Source of the DNA: Narthecium ossifragum
Lineage: Eukaryota; Streptophyta; Magnoliopsida; Dioscoreales; Nartheciaceae
Direction of reading: 5' to 3'
Length of the DNA stretch: 64,000 bases
NCBI GenBank assembly: GCA_963920575.1
Contig: OY986966.1
Span: 24,829,717 to 24,893,716, forward strand
Made by a program: the position numbers and the translations under genes. The notes beneath the pieces were generated by a model. The model searched no databases and was not told the DNA's origin. It worked only from the letters and a program-made list of their open reading frames with translations. The first letter of the stretch is position 1. The number at the start of each line of letters is the position of its first letter. Of this stretch, positions 22,001 to 33,400 are shown piece by piece.

Positions 22001-25000
22001 GCGGGATGCGTGCCAAACAGGCCCTTTATGTATCTTGATGTGGATACTAAAGAACTAATGTTTTATGGAGGGTAACAATGTTCTAGCTTCTTGTGTGACT
22101 ATTCAATCACTTTTCACCTCTCACTTGCTTTGTGTACTCGCCTTTTTATCTTAAAGTTATCTTAGTTAAACTTATTGTCTGTCACCTTGATATGTATGTA
22201 GTACCTCAAAGAATGCCATAGTTAGCTGATTCACCACCCGAAGGTCAAAGTTAACTAAGATTATCATCATGTTTGGTTCATTGCTCTATTCTTTACACCC
22301 TATGTGATCATCCAATTTTTCCTTTACACCCTATGTATTAATTGTCCAATCTAAGTTTTAGTTTAGCCTTTCCTAATCAAGCATTATCGAGCAATTGTAC
22401 TGGAGCTCTCACGGTAAGACATATTTTGTCGAAGCTTAGAACCTCATTGGCATTCATTTTACTTGTAAAAATTAAAGATAGCTCATGCAACCACTAAGTA
22501 TAGAAATTTAATACCAAAGACTGTTTCTATTTTTTCATGACTATAATGCTGGATTGTATGTTTTCAGGACTATAATGCTGGATTGTCCTTGTATGGTGAT
22601 AAAGTGAAACCAAAGACCTATGCTGCTCGTTTTGCTTCTCCAGATGGGTATCTTATGGCTTTAGCTTTGCCTCAAATTCATGCTGGTGTTCTAGTAGCTC
22701 TTTATCTCTAGATTAATTGAAATTAGCTCTGTTTCTTCTAGTCCAAGAATTACTACCTTTTGTGGTAGTGTCCTTGTTTATTATAAAGGTTTAATGCTTA
22801 GTAGGTTAGGACCTTCGAAAAGGTCAATCTCTGGGCATACAGGTATTAGAATGAATGATGATAGTGCAGGGGATCACAGGCCATCTCTCCTAGAGACGTT
22901 CAAGAGTTTAGGTTTTAGGACCTTCGGAAAGGCCAATTTCTGGCCAGAGTACAAGCGCTAGAATGATGATGGTGCAAAGGATGACAGATCATCTCCTTTG
23001 GCATAATGTTTAATAATGGAGTAATGAAGTGCCACCTGAAGACGTGTTAAACTACATGTTAACCCTACATGTGAGGTGGCATGTGCCTGCAACATGTCAA
23101 AGCCATAATAAAGTGCTCGTTTCTTAACCTACACTAATTAGGCTACAATTAGGATCAGGCCTATCCATAGGCTGGTACAAACTCTTTTCATTCTTTTGAA
23201 AAAATATATGCTTAGATGCTAAGTTCCTCAATACTTATGTTGCAAACACTACTGAATTGTCTGATCCTTTATTTAGGGCATTAGAAGGGATAGTTGATCT
23301 TTTGCTTTTTGGATAGTTGGGCCAAGTGTGCTCGACTTAAACGGTTTTGATGAATGACAGGAGCACTCCCAGTGTCTTTCTGTGAGCATTACAGAACATC
23401 AATCCCAGATGTTGACCCAAAAATGAATATGCTGGAAAGATTTTCCTCATTCTGATAAGTTTGTTGTTTTGCCTTTGAGGGGTTACTGGAATAACTCATA
23501 TGATGTATCTACTAGCTATTTATATGTCCATGATTCATTTTTATCTTGTATATGATGCAGGTTGGAAGTCGTGAGTGTTCTGATTAAACCATCAAATCAG
23601 CTGAAGATCACATTTCTAGAGGTTTGTAGTATTAACATGGTTTCCTAGAATTATCTCTTTGTCCATCACCAAATAGCTGAGAAAAAGTTTTGTTCGTCGA
23701 CAATCAGTTTGTTTCAAGAGTACCATAAAGCTTTGAAGCAACTCAAGAATGTTCAGAAGTAGATTATATACGTTATTTAGGAAAATACTATGTCAATTAC
23801 AAACAAGAACTTTATTGCTAAAGGCCTTCAAAAGGGTGTTGTCAGTAGCATCTTAAACTTTCAGTGGTAAATCGCTAGATAATCAGAATTTTAAAATAAA
23901 CTACAGTGGGTTGTGAAATATGCTGTTATTAAGATCACCCAGACCATGAAGTTTTGATATCCACATAAATTGGAGAATTCAATGCTTTATGCTGGTAATT
24001 TAGTTTCAGGCAATTCCCAAAAATGAGAAACTTAATAGATGATGTCCGAAATGCTACTGTAGGTGTGTCCTTTCCCAAAGCTGCGTGCACATTTATGCAT
24101 TTCACGAGGAATTAAGAATATATTTGGTAGAGTATGTGTCTGCAATTTAGATCCTTGCACTATGCAGTATCCTCTCTATGCGGTTCGGAATTGAGATGCC
24201 AAGAAATGCCAAGTACTTGATACAGCTTATTGGAAGAGGCCAATATGGTTACCATTTTATGGCATATGGTGAGAAGATACATGCTAACATAGTTGATATT
24301 GGAAATTTACGACTGAAGCTACTTAGACACAGATTTGGTTACCATTATCGATGGAAGCCAATTTGGTTTTGGATTCTTCTTTGTTACGTAGAGAAATATC
24401 ACAGAAAACTCTTCCATTCCGGTGGTTGAGCTTATTCTGTCATCTGACCTCTGCAGAGCTATATAATTGAAAAGCCTCATCATGTCTTAATAGAACCATT
24501 ACTGACGTATTATCATCAAGGAACTTCTATGTTATATATGTTATTGTCTTGCATCCCATGACTATTTTCATGAAACCTAATTTCTTGGTTTTACTAGACC
24601 CTGTCATTTAGTCTTATCTAATGATCATAAGTTTCGCCTTCAGACCTTTTCAGAGCTATTAATTAAAAAGCTTCATCGTCTCTTAATGTAGTTTACTATA
24701 TCAATATCCAATAGTGGCATACTATCATTCAAGAAATGTCTATGCTTTACATTCTTTGTTTGCATCCCATGACTCTTTTTTGTTTAATAAAACCTAATTT
24801 CTTGGTTTTACGGGCCCATGTCGCTGCTCGTTCAGTCTTATCTATTGATCATAGGTTTCATCTTACTTAAGTTCCTTCCTGTCGTTGATTGCTCTATGTA
24901 GTCCAACTAAAATTCTGATTTTACTACAGTTTCATTTGAGGTTCACATTCTTTTTTGTAGTCCCTTCATATCTGGACCTTTTCATACTCTGCACAAGTCT

Positions 25001-27090
25001 AGAGGGTTCCACCAGCTTGCATGATTCAAAAATAAAGAGTAGGATGTGGAGACCATCCAATCAGTTGACCTTTCAACTTGAGGCCAATTGTCTCTGGTCC
25101 AAATATATTTTGGCCAGGACCATGCGCCATGTTTCTTAGCAAGCGTTCACTTGTGTCAAGATGCTCATAAAATTGTGATGATGATGATCATGATCATGAT
25201 CAACCAAGTGAAGGAAAAGCTTGTTATAAAACAACTAATATGGTGAAAACACTATAACATGTGTAGATAGGATGAAATATACACAGATCATAAATTCTTT
25301 TAAGGATTTGTTATAACCGACTGTTTTATATGCTTCTCTTAGTTTTGTTTTATCTGCTGACTTTGGCAGGCCAAAGACATAACAGACATGGGTTCTCTGA
25401 AGGAAGCTGCTAAACTATTTGTTCCTGGTAAGTATCTAAATAGTCTGAATAGGATCATGTATCTTGTTAAGATCATCTCCTTGAAGTTATAGATGCATCT
25501 CTCAAACCGATGCCTTTGTTTCTTATTGCTGAGTCAATCTGAGAAACTAGATATGCATTGAGTAAAGATGAGAGGAGGAAGTATGCGCGTGCGATAGATA
25601 AACTTCTCGCATGGGTTCAATGAGTTTTTCCTGTGAAAATGAGGGCCTTGAGATGAAATTTGTTGTAACAAGGTAGCCCTAGCTTTTCATGGCTTCCAAC
25701 CAGCCCCAGAAGCTGAAATTTGTTGGCAAGTATGCGTGTGCGTCTCCGAAGAAACTGCTTTCGATGTTGATGTTTTGTGGGATCCGAATGAATGTACACT
25801 AAAAGGATCTAGAACCTGCTAAGTAACATAAGTGTCAGGAGAAGGGCATAGACATATAAAACTTGAGCGAGATAATTTCCCTTTACAATTGTCTGTACCT
25901 ACAATAGAAGCTTATGCTGAATACATTGCCATATGATTGACGAAGTTATGGAGTTTTGCTCTTGTAATCATGTCATCCGACACATACCTTTTCTTCACAG
26001 GTGGTGCGAGTTTGTACACTGCACGTACAATAAAAATCAGGGAAGCTGAGAGTCTAAGGTAACGATGTTGCCAAAGTGTCAAGTAGTTAGATTGGAGCTG
26101 ATGTGGTAAAGTTTGCAATCATAAAGTTTTTGAGGGTCTAATAATTTGAGGAGCCCTATTTACCATCTCAAAAATCTTATTTATGCTTCCAATTTTGGAA
26201 CTTTCTGTTGCCAAGCTATATTTCTTAAAGATACCTGCAATTCATCTTTGGCTTATAAGCTATTCTTGAGAGATGATTGCACTTTAAACTTTTCAAGTTC
26301 CTCCTCTCATGTTTACTCAACAGTATGTCTCTTGTGTTATATAAAGTCCACAGTAATTCTATTGGGATCTCAAATTGGCAGCATCTTCTAGATATGTGTT
26401 CATTCCATCTGGGCACCTTTTCAACTTAATTCAGATGCATGTTAAACAATATTTTATCTGGAAAAATTATTGGGTGATATGACTAAATATCTTACATATT
26501 TCGCTTTTTATATGAATTAGCAGTAACAGATGTGTGTGCCTGCATGCAGGATGCATAATATAGTGCAAAAGCTATTTCCAAACTAGAAAGATGGAATTTT
26601 CGCACAATTTCAATAGCCTATCTCTCATTGTTTATAAATATTTTCAGGACTTATTACTTTTACGAGTTTGGCATTAATGACCAGCATATTGCCTTGGTAG
26701 CTGCAATTAATAGTGGAAAGGTACTTATGCATACTTTTTTAAGATTGTTTTGTTCTGCCAATCAAGACTTTTCAATGAATTAGATAAACTGCGATGAATA
26801 GTTAGGCTGACCTCCTTAGTCATGTGCATAGTTTTCTTCTCTAATGCTTCTTCTCTGATGGCCAAGCATTGCTTTGCTTCATATTTTCCACATTAATGTT
26901 TACACGAAATAAGCTCTAATATGTATCTAATCCTTTTCATTCTTTCAAGGCACTTATACTTCATCATTGTTTTCAAAACTTGTCTTGTTTCTTGCAGGCA
27001 TACATAGTTGGAGCAGCTGCTCCAGAGCTGAAATGGGAAGATGATGGCATCAAGCTGCGGTCAGCTGCAATTTCTCTATCAGTTTCATAG
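19094..27090 (+). CDS. PsbP domain-containing thylakoid lumen protein (PPD6-like)
   Basis: A lumenal protein of the PsbP superfamily. Seven exons: 19094-19396, 22568-22647, 23561-23621, 25370-25427, 26001-26058, 26648-26720 and 26998-27090. All have GT-AG borders in phase and give 241 aa. The N-terminus is a bipartite targeting signal: a Ser-rich transit region, then a twin-arginine (Arg29-Arg30), a hydrophobic stretch and ALSA at 51-54. This implies export by the chloroplast Tat pathway. The PsbP fold covers about 78-241, from WFQFFGDGFSIRVPP through TYYFYEFGIND to the C-terminal LRSAAISL. The match to PPD6 (At3g56650) is from memory; another PPD is possible. Intron 1 is 3.2 kb and holds a duplication plus a MITE; the exon 2 acceptor carries a 29-bp duplication. 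Confidence 0.88.
21389..22096 (+). repeat. 215-bp tandem duplication in PsbP-domain gene intron 1
   Basis: Copy 1 (21389-21603) and copy 2 (21604-22096) both start AGGGGATAGATAGGAGAG and end with CTAGCTTCTTGTGT. Copy 2 is longer because a 276-bp MITE is inserted in it. Outside the MITE the copies differ at only a few bases, so the duplication is recent. Confidence 0.92.
21749..22024. mobile_element. 276-bp GC-rich MITE, PIF/Harbinger-like
   Basis: The ends are GGGCATGTTTGG and, on the other strand, GGGCCTGTTTGG. A TTT triplet flanks both sides (21746-21748 and 22025-22027). The uninterrupted sister copy at 21389-21603 is the matching empty site with a single TTT. A 3-bp duplication with GGGC...GTTTGG ends suits the Tourist / PIF-Harbinger class. 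There is no coding capacity. The interior contains a hairpin at 21911-21946 with 12-bp perfect arms (TCGCGAGCGGAT). Confidence 0.82.
22532..22588 (+). repeat. 29-bp tandem duplication across the exon 2 acceptor site
   Basis: Unit 1 (22532-22560) and unit 2 (22561 onward) share TTTTCA, then GACTATAATGCTGGATTGT. Unit 2 has the working acceptor CAG/GAC. Unit 1 reads CATGAC at the same place, one base away from a usable CAG. The 29-bp period is not a multiple of three. Confidence 0.92.
22803..22985 (+). repeat. Diverged tandem duplication in PsbP-domain gene intron 2
   Basis: Two segments of about 100 bp share GGACCTTCG(A/G)AAAGG, CAATTTCTGG or CAATCTCTGG, AGAATGATGAT and a CATCTC block. They are an old local duplication with no coding content. 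Confidence 0.7.
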
Positions 27091-28885
27091 GCCTTTGAAG
27101 AATTGCGGAAAATGTTTTCCGATGAGACATGGCAGCGGCATGCCCACTCATTCGCTCGGTAATATTATATAAGTTGCTGCACTGATTGAAAAAATGTTCT
27201 TAGATAGCTGCCAAAAGGGGGGATACAATCCACTATGACGAGGTTTTAGATTTTAAAATCCCTTGTTATTTTAGACGCTGCTTTGCCAAGTTCTGGCCTC
27301 CTCATTTTTTGCCTCATTGATACTTATTGCTCACAAACTTTATTAAATATAGATACCAAGGGGGAAGCACATAGCTCTTGCAAGAATTTGCTTCCGAATG
27401 TATGCAGTTCAGTTTCATACTGGTTTAAATACTAGCTTCATACTAGCTGGATGTTTCCTTATGTTATCTATAGCGGGTGGATTACTTAGAAGATTCATAG
27501 TTCAAAGTTAATAATCCAGTGTCATTCTCATTTTGTAGGATTGACCCGCAGTGCTGCTTTTTTTAGGTTATGTGACTGATGTTTTCACATTGCTTGAACT
27601 TCTGCAGGCAAGATTATCCAATGCTGATGCTTCCATTTTCTGATTGTAGCCTGATTGTAAAACAAATTCTTGGTAGGAAGGACGGTGATGTCATTCGGAA
27701 TCATTTTTTATGAGAGATATGTAAAGTCTTTCTTTTAGGACTTTTGTTCGATTTGTACTGCAGTCCAGTCAATTGCTGGTCCATGCTATTAGTTTTTTAC
27801 AAGTACGATGATAAATGATAAACGATTCATTTTGTGGTGGTTCTAGTATGCCTAATCAACTCTTTTGTTGCACCGATTTACTTGTAGGAAGCTAGAATCC
27901 CCTTCTTCACTCACTCCTTGCCATTCTACTTTCAATTAAAGGTGATTTCAGACTTATCCTGTGTGCTCTTTATATATCGTGTTAGACTTATCCTGTGTGC
28001 TCTTGAAAATGTGAATTCCTTACTAGGCCACATGCTAGGCAGAATGTGCTCAGCTAATCTCTAACCTCTCAGTACCTGTTTTAATCCAGATCAAGGGTGA
28101 TCAGCTTCTTTCGAATTTGAACCTAATCCTGTTGCTGCTGCAATGGGTGACAGACTTCAAGGGAGTGTGAAGTAAAGATTATTGACACAACAGGGTTATT
28201 GAAATGGACCACTGGGCTCAGGTTGATAGGTATCCTTCCAACAATATTGAAATGTTGACATTTTTACTGCTGGCTGCTGCAAGGAACATCAGCAATTCTT
28301 GACAATAGTGGAGAACAGATCGAATTTGTGCCAGTTTGATCATTGCTCGCTCAGCTGATAACGAGTTTGGATTTGTGTTCGAGTCTCTTAAGGAGTTGGA
28401 CCCAGCTTGTCCAATATCGGCTCATCGACTAAATATGCATAGATTGATTACCTCGACTGCATCATCTTCCTCATCGTCCATCCTAACAGAATTCTTGCTG
28501 TAAAATGTCAGACCAAGAGAATCGATACTATACTCTTTCATGCAAGTGGAGAAGCAGAAAAAGGAGAGATTGGAATATGATCCCAGACATGTATGCAAGT
28601 TGTGAGTGGTGGTGGCCGAGGTTGTGGCCGTGCAAGGTGGAGTGATTGGCGCAGGAGATATTTGGGTCGATGCTCTTTGGTTTGTTTTAGTTTTGTTAAA
28701 GCATATTTCGTTTTTGCCGCCGCCGCTCCGGGATCAGTTTTGCTTGGTCCTGTGATGAGTTGTGAGTGGTGGTGCTTCAGGAATCTAAGCTAGCATTGCC
28801 CTCTCAAGTCTCACGCTAACTTTTCTCTTCCAGCTACCTTTCACACGCTCATATACCTTTCCACTGATTACTCTTCTGATCACCA
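27091..28885 (+). other. Intergenic region downstream of the PsbP-domain gene
   Basis: The first few hundred bases are probably 3' UTR. A 21-bp direct repeat, AGACTTATCCTGTGTGCTCTT, occurs at 27950-27970 and 27984-28004. I see no other gene or element before the TATA box at 28886. Confidence 0.5.
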
Positions 28886-28892
28886 TATAAAA
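28886..28892 (+). promoter_or_regulatory. TATA box of the Pro/Ala-rich gene
   Basis: TATAAAA lies 68 bp before the ATG at 28954, within a CT-rich stretch and followed by a C-run. The spacing fits a short 5' UTR of about 35-40 bases. Confidence 0.55.
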
Positions 28893-28953
28893 CCCCCCCT
28901 CCTTGCTTGCTAGCTGCTCCATCCTTACCACCAACTCACTCTTTCCCATCAAA

Positions 28954-29538
28954 ATGGAGAAGAAGGAAGCTGTCACAAGCTACAAACCCCTAGGGATGTG
29001 TCAGAGGCTCTTCAGTGCCTTCAACCCTGCTCTCCGGCCCCTCCGTCGCCTTACTTTCAGGCAGCGATACCCCACCGATGGTGACGTCAAAGATACCACC
29101 CCTCCACCGCCTACTGCTCCGGTGACCAAGTCGTCCGATGTTGCAACAGCCAAAATCAATGCTCCAACGGCGCCGCCACAGCTTACAGTAAAGGAGAAGG
29201 CTGCAACAACACCGGCACCGGCTGCAGATGTGAGGACCCAGATGGTTAAACTTGGCTCAAAGAATGAGCCGGTGCCTCCGGTTGCACCACCGGAGAAAGC
29301 TAAGGTTACTCCACCTACTACTGCTGCTTCTAACTTTGCTTCTCAGAAGACCATGCCACCGGCAGAGAGTATGCCGATGCCACAGAGGGTGGTGTCAATG
29401 GAGAGGCAGGAGACGGCGACAGCTTCGGCGCCGGAGAGGCCGAGGAAGAACATTAATGAGAAGGTGGATGAGTATATCAGTCGCACGAGGAGCAAGATGA
29501 GGACTAGTTCCAAAGTGGGAAAGACAGGCACTTTTTAA
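28954..29538 (+). CDS. Pro/Ala/Thr-rich protein of unknown function
   Basis: A single-exon gene of 194 aa whose family I do not recognise. The start ATG has a good context (AAAATGG) and lies 68 bp after a TATA box. Residues 1-45 are basic and aromatic (MCQRLFSAFNP, then RRLTFRQRYP). Residues 45-160 are low complexity, rich in Pro, Ala, Thr and Val, and probably disordered. The last 35 residues are charged and look structured, with a likely amphipathic helix NINEKVDEYISRTRSKMRTS followed by a basic tail. No signal peptide, membrane segment or transit peptide is clear. Synonymous GC use is intermediate, like a normal host gene. An in-frame CTG-type extension upstream exists but has no ATG and is not expected to be used. 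Confidence 0.75.
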   Translation: MEKKEAVTSYKPLGMCQRLFSAFNPALRPLRRLTFRQRYPTDGDVKDTTPPPPTAPVTKSSDVATAKINAPTAPPQLTVKEKAATTPAPAADVRTQMVKLGSKNEPVPPVAPPEKAKVTPPTTAASNFASQKTMPPAESMPMPQRVVSMERQETATASAPERPRKNINEKVDEYISRTRSKMRTSSKVGKTGTF

Positions 29539-29759
29539 CCATTGGAGGATATAGGACGTTGGTACTCATGAATAAAATCGGTCGATGCATGCATGTGTTT
29601 GGATTATGGTTTTCCATGTTAAAGAAGTGAGTGAGAATCTGGTGTGGTGATTGGTGGTGAGTGAGAAGTTTGTCATGTTTCTTTATTTTTTTCCTTCTTT
29701 TTTTTTGTGAAAATCATTTGGGATTTATAATTTTTTCAGGTAATTCATGGTCTTCCAAA

Positions 29760-30060
29760 TATGGTGATATTTTTTCTATGTAAATTGGGCGCTGATTGGT
29801 GTACACCCTGATATCATGTGTATTATACATGCTCAAATCGATAGTGAACTATCGATTCTTTCATGTAGTCCATCGGTAGACCACACCAATGGATTAGATC
29901 AATGAATCGGTAGTCCACTATCGATTAAATTATTCATTTAGCCCATCGGTAGTGAGATATCGATGGACTCTGTCAACTAATCGGTACCTCACTACCGATA
30001 TAATTCAATCGATAGTCCACTACCGATTCGGTGCACATGCCATCTGTCCATGTGCACAAA
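29760..30060 (+). repeat. Repeat rich in alternating ATCGATAG / inverted copies
   Basis: Six to seven motifs of the type ATCG(A/G)TAGT alternate with their inverted forms (ACTATCGAT, ACTACCGAT) every 25-50 bp, so the stretch could fold into many hairpins. The flanks are GCGCTGATTGGTG on the left and GCACATGCCATCTG on the right. A relative in inverted orientation lies at 40560-40860. No target duplication was identified. Confidence 0.7.
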
Positions 30061-30425
30061 ACATTACCCATGTAAATTTAGCTTTGTGAAGTGTTCGAAG
30101 AACAATTTTTGGTGGGTAGGATATCATGATCCAATTCGTAATTGGATCCACATCCGAACCAGAAAACGATCCGAGTCCGACCCATACAGCTAGAAGAGTA
30201 TATCCGCATCGATTCCCACACAGCCACCACCTTGATCAAATCCCTCTCGTTCCATATTAGCCAACTTAAAACATCCACGTGGCAACCCTTATAGGCCCTC
30301 TACCGACCGACCAGTTTCCTCTCCGCGTCGTTCGCATATATATATGTGGCCGTCGTAATCCTCCTCCATCTCTCAAGAAAGAATCTTAGGTGAGAGCGGG
30401 GAGAGAGAGAGAGAGGAGAGGAGAG

Positions 30426-33400
30426 ATGTATGGGTTTTCGAAGATCGAGAAGGGGGGAGAGTTGGACTTGGAGGCGGGCGGGACGAGCACGCTCTACCCG
30501 GGGCTGAGCCATGGCGAGAACGAGCTCCGTTGGGGCTTCATACGCAAGGTCTACGGCATCCTCGCCGCCCAGCTCCTCCTCACCACCGTCGTCTCCGCCG
30601 CCACCGTCCTCTATGTCCCCCTTAATAACCTCCTCACCGGGTCACCAGGCCTCTCCCTCGGCCTCGCCATCGTCCCCCTCATCTGTAAGGCCATCCATCG
30701 CTTCTTGGATCTTGATTCTTTTGGTTGACTTGTGTTGTTTTATCTTTTTATTAGTCATGTATGCTTCGATTTGGGGTCGATCGGGTATAATTGGTTACGT
30801 TTACATGGGGATGAACTCTTTCTTAATCTAGATTGGCTTTGAATCTGGTTGGATCTGCTCTTTTGTTTTAAGGGCTTCCCTTCGACTTGAGTCTTTGACC
30901 ATGGGAGATGGGCATGATTGGGTATTGGGGAAAGACACGGAGGAATTCTTCATCTTGAGGAATTAGGTAGGTCGGTTTTGGGCTCTTAATTCTAGATCTT
31001 AGGACTACCTTGTCTTTTCGAGAATGGTTATTTCTCGTGTTTTTCATGTTAAGGGGACTGTGATTTGAATGCGTATGAATCTGCCATGGTTGCAAAGGGG
31101 ATAGAAGTTGAATTAATTGTTGGAAATGCTTAATTTAAGTTTATGAGTTCTCATGCATGATGCAGGACAGAGTCTTGCTGTGATTATTCTCCTACTTATC
31201 CTGATCTCGAATGGAAACTATACGTTCTACTAGAGATTGAGTTGCATCGCGTGCAATTATCCCTGAAGTCTGTATTGTTTTAATTTGGCTACATCGGTGT
31301 TACATCTGGTTAAGCCTGCTTTCCGTGGGAAACTGTCTTGGTTCCTAACATTTCTTCCCGTAACATCCATTTCAGGTCCAGCACAAGTTTGTTAGGCTGC
31401 AAACACCATTTATCTTGTCAGTTTAATCTTAGCTTAGCCTATAGTCCCCTTTCCAATTGGCTTTATCAATGTTGAAATGTTTTGATAAAGCCTCGGAATG
31501 TGGATTGTTTTCCACAGCTACACAGCTGACAACACTAAGAGCAATGAATCCACATTCTATGTTGCTATCTCTCCCTCGACTCCTCGAGATGCTGCAACCC
31601 TGCACAGACTTGCTCCTCCACCAATCCAAGTAGCAAGCTCTGAAGGAATTCACCTTCAGCTAGCCTCAGAATCCACCAAGGCAATCTCCAGTCTTGGAAC
31701 CCACCAACACAATCTTGTAGTCCACTGGTAGTTGATAAGATGTGAAGGTTCTCTCTTAGCTTCAGAGGAATAGTTCTTGCCACCAGAAACGGCTAGGATT
31801 GTATCCAGTGTCCTTAAACCCTAGATGACACAACAGCAACTATACATAGGCAGCAGTTCTAAGCTGGTCCAAAGAGCTTAGAACATGCCAAATTAAGATG
31901 GGTTCCATGTACTTGATCAGAGAGCAGTGGTTGATCCATTCTTTAGTCATATCTGCACTCGATGTGTGACCGACCATATTGAACGGTCAACTGATAATCG
32001 CGTGGAATGTCTCAAAAGGAGTGGTTGACCGAAAACCACGTGGAGCGTCTCCAGAGAGGTTGTTGACTGGATTGCCGTGAGACCACCAATATTGTGTGTT
32101 TGACTGGAGATCACATGAAACGTCTCCTATGAGGCGGTTGATCGGTTTCTCATGCGACCGATCGTATTGTGTTAGACCGGCATGTCGACACTTGAGATCA
32201 GTCAACTCACATCTGGACTTGATCAACCTGTTACATGGGTTGGTCTAAATACAATCTACATGCTTTGATAAAAAAAATCTATCCAATTACAAATGGGGTC
32301 TAGACACAAACCCTAGCATGCTTCTCCATGTCGCATTATTTGTTGATGCAAATCAAAAGGTTCCTTGGATAGGCTGGTATTGAACACAGTATGTGAAGCT
32401 AAACAAGAATCAAATTGTCATGAATGTTCTTTTGTCTTAGACGATTATGTGTCTCATTCTTGTTTTGGACTTCTGTATTGGGAAATGTTTTGTCCATGAA
32501 TGCTGTGAAGTTAGTATAATGTTTCTTATTTATAGTGGCTTGTTTTCTATACCATTAGAGTTTCGATCTTTGTAATATGTGTTATATCACGACACTGTTA
32601 TTTTCTCAACCATCTAGTGCTATGCCCGTTATGTTCCTTAAACTTAAATCAGAGTTCCTGATCTTTCTTCGCTTACTTTAAAGTGCCCATATCAAGAATT
32701 CTTCGTGATTTTAGCTTTGCCCTGTCATACGAGGTTTTAGTAATAGTAAGAATGTTGGCTTCTGGAGTTGAGGACCTGTCATTTGCTAGAAGGTTTGCTT
32801 AATAATTGTTGCTCAGTTCACTCCTTTAAAAAGTAACTCCATTACTATTTTCAGTTCATGTGAAGATAATACTCGAGTTTGATTGAGAGTGTTTTCTCTA
32901 GGATATCCTGAAGTCAACATGACGTCTTGTTTCATCAATTAATCTTTTCAGTGTGCTGCTTTCATAATTTGTTGGATTTTTGTATGTGCCCCACCAAGTA
33001 TGTAGTATGACCAAGAGAAATCATGAACTCATTTATGAAACTGAAAAAACATACAGACACACAGAACGTACAAACATCAGTAAGCCATAGTGTTTATCAC
33101 AAAATGCTCCTACAGGTGTCTACAGTTTTTATAGTCTTGGGACTTAAAAGTTCACTCTCATTTGGTATCTATTCTCATGCATATGCTAAGTGTATGCTGC
33201 TCATATGGCTTGCCGTCTTATGGCGGTGTTGAAAACCACATAAATGTAGGTTACCTCGAAATGAGGACCGCATTCTTCATCATTTTATATTTGCTTGATC
33301 CATACAATTTACTTACTGAAATAAATTTTTCACTTTACAGTGCTGTGGCCCTTGCATCAGTATCAACAAAAGCATCCATTGAATTTTATATTCCTTGGAC

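Noticed and set aside
24178..24429. 83-codon open frame in PsbP-domain gene intron 3
   Set aside because: No recognisable domain, AT-rich composition, and the neighbouring exons splice in phase without it.
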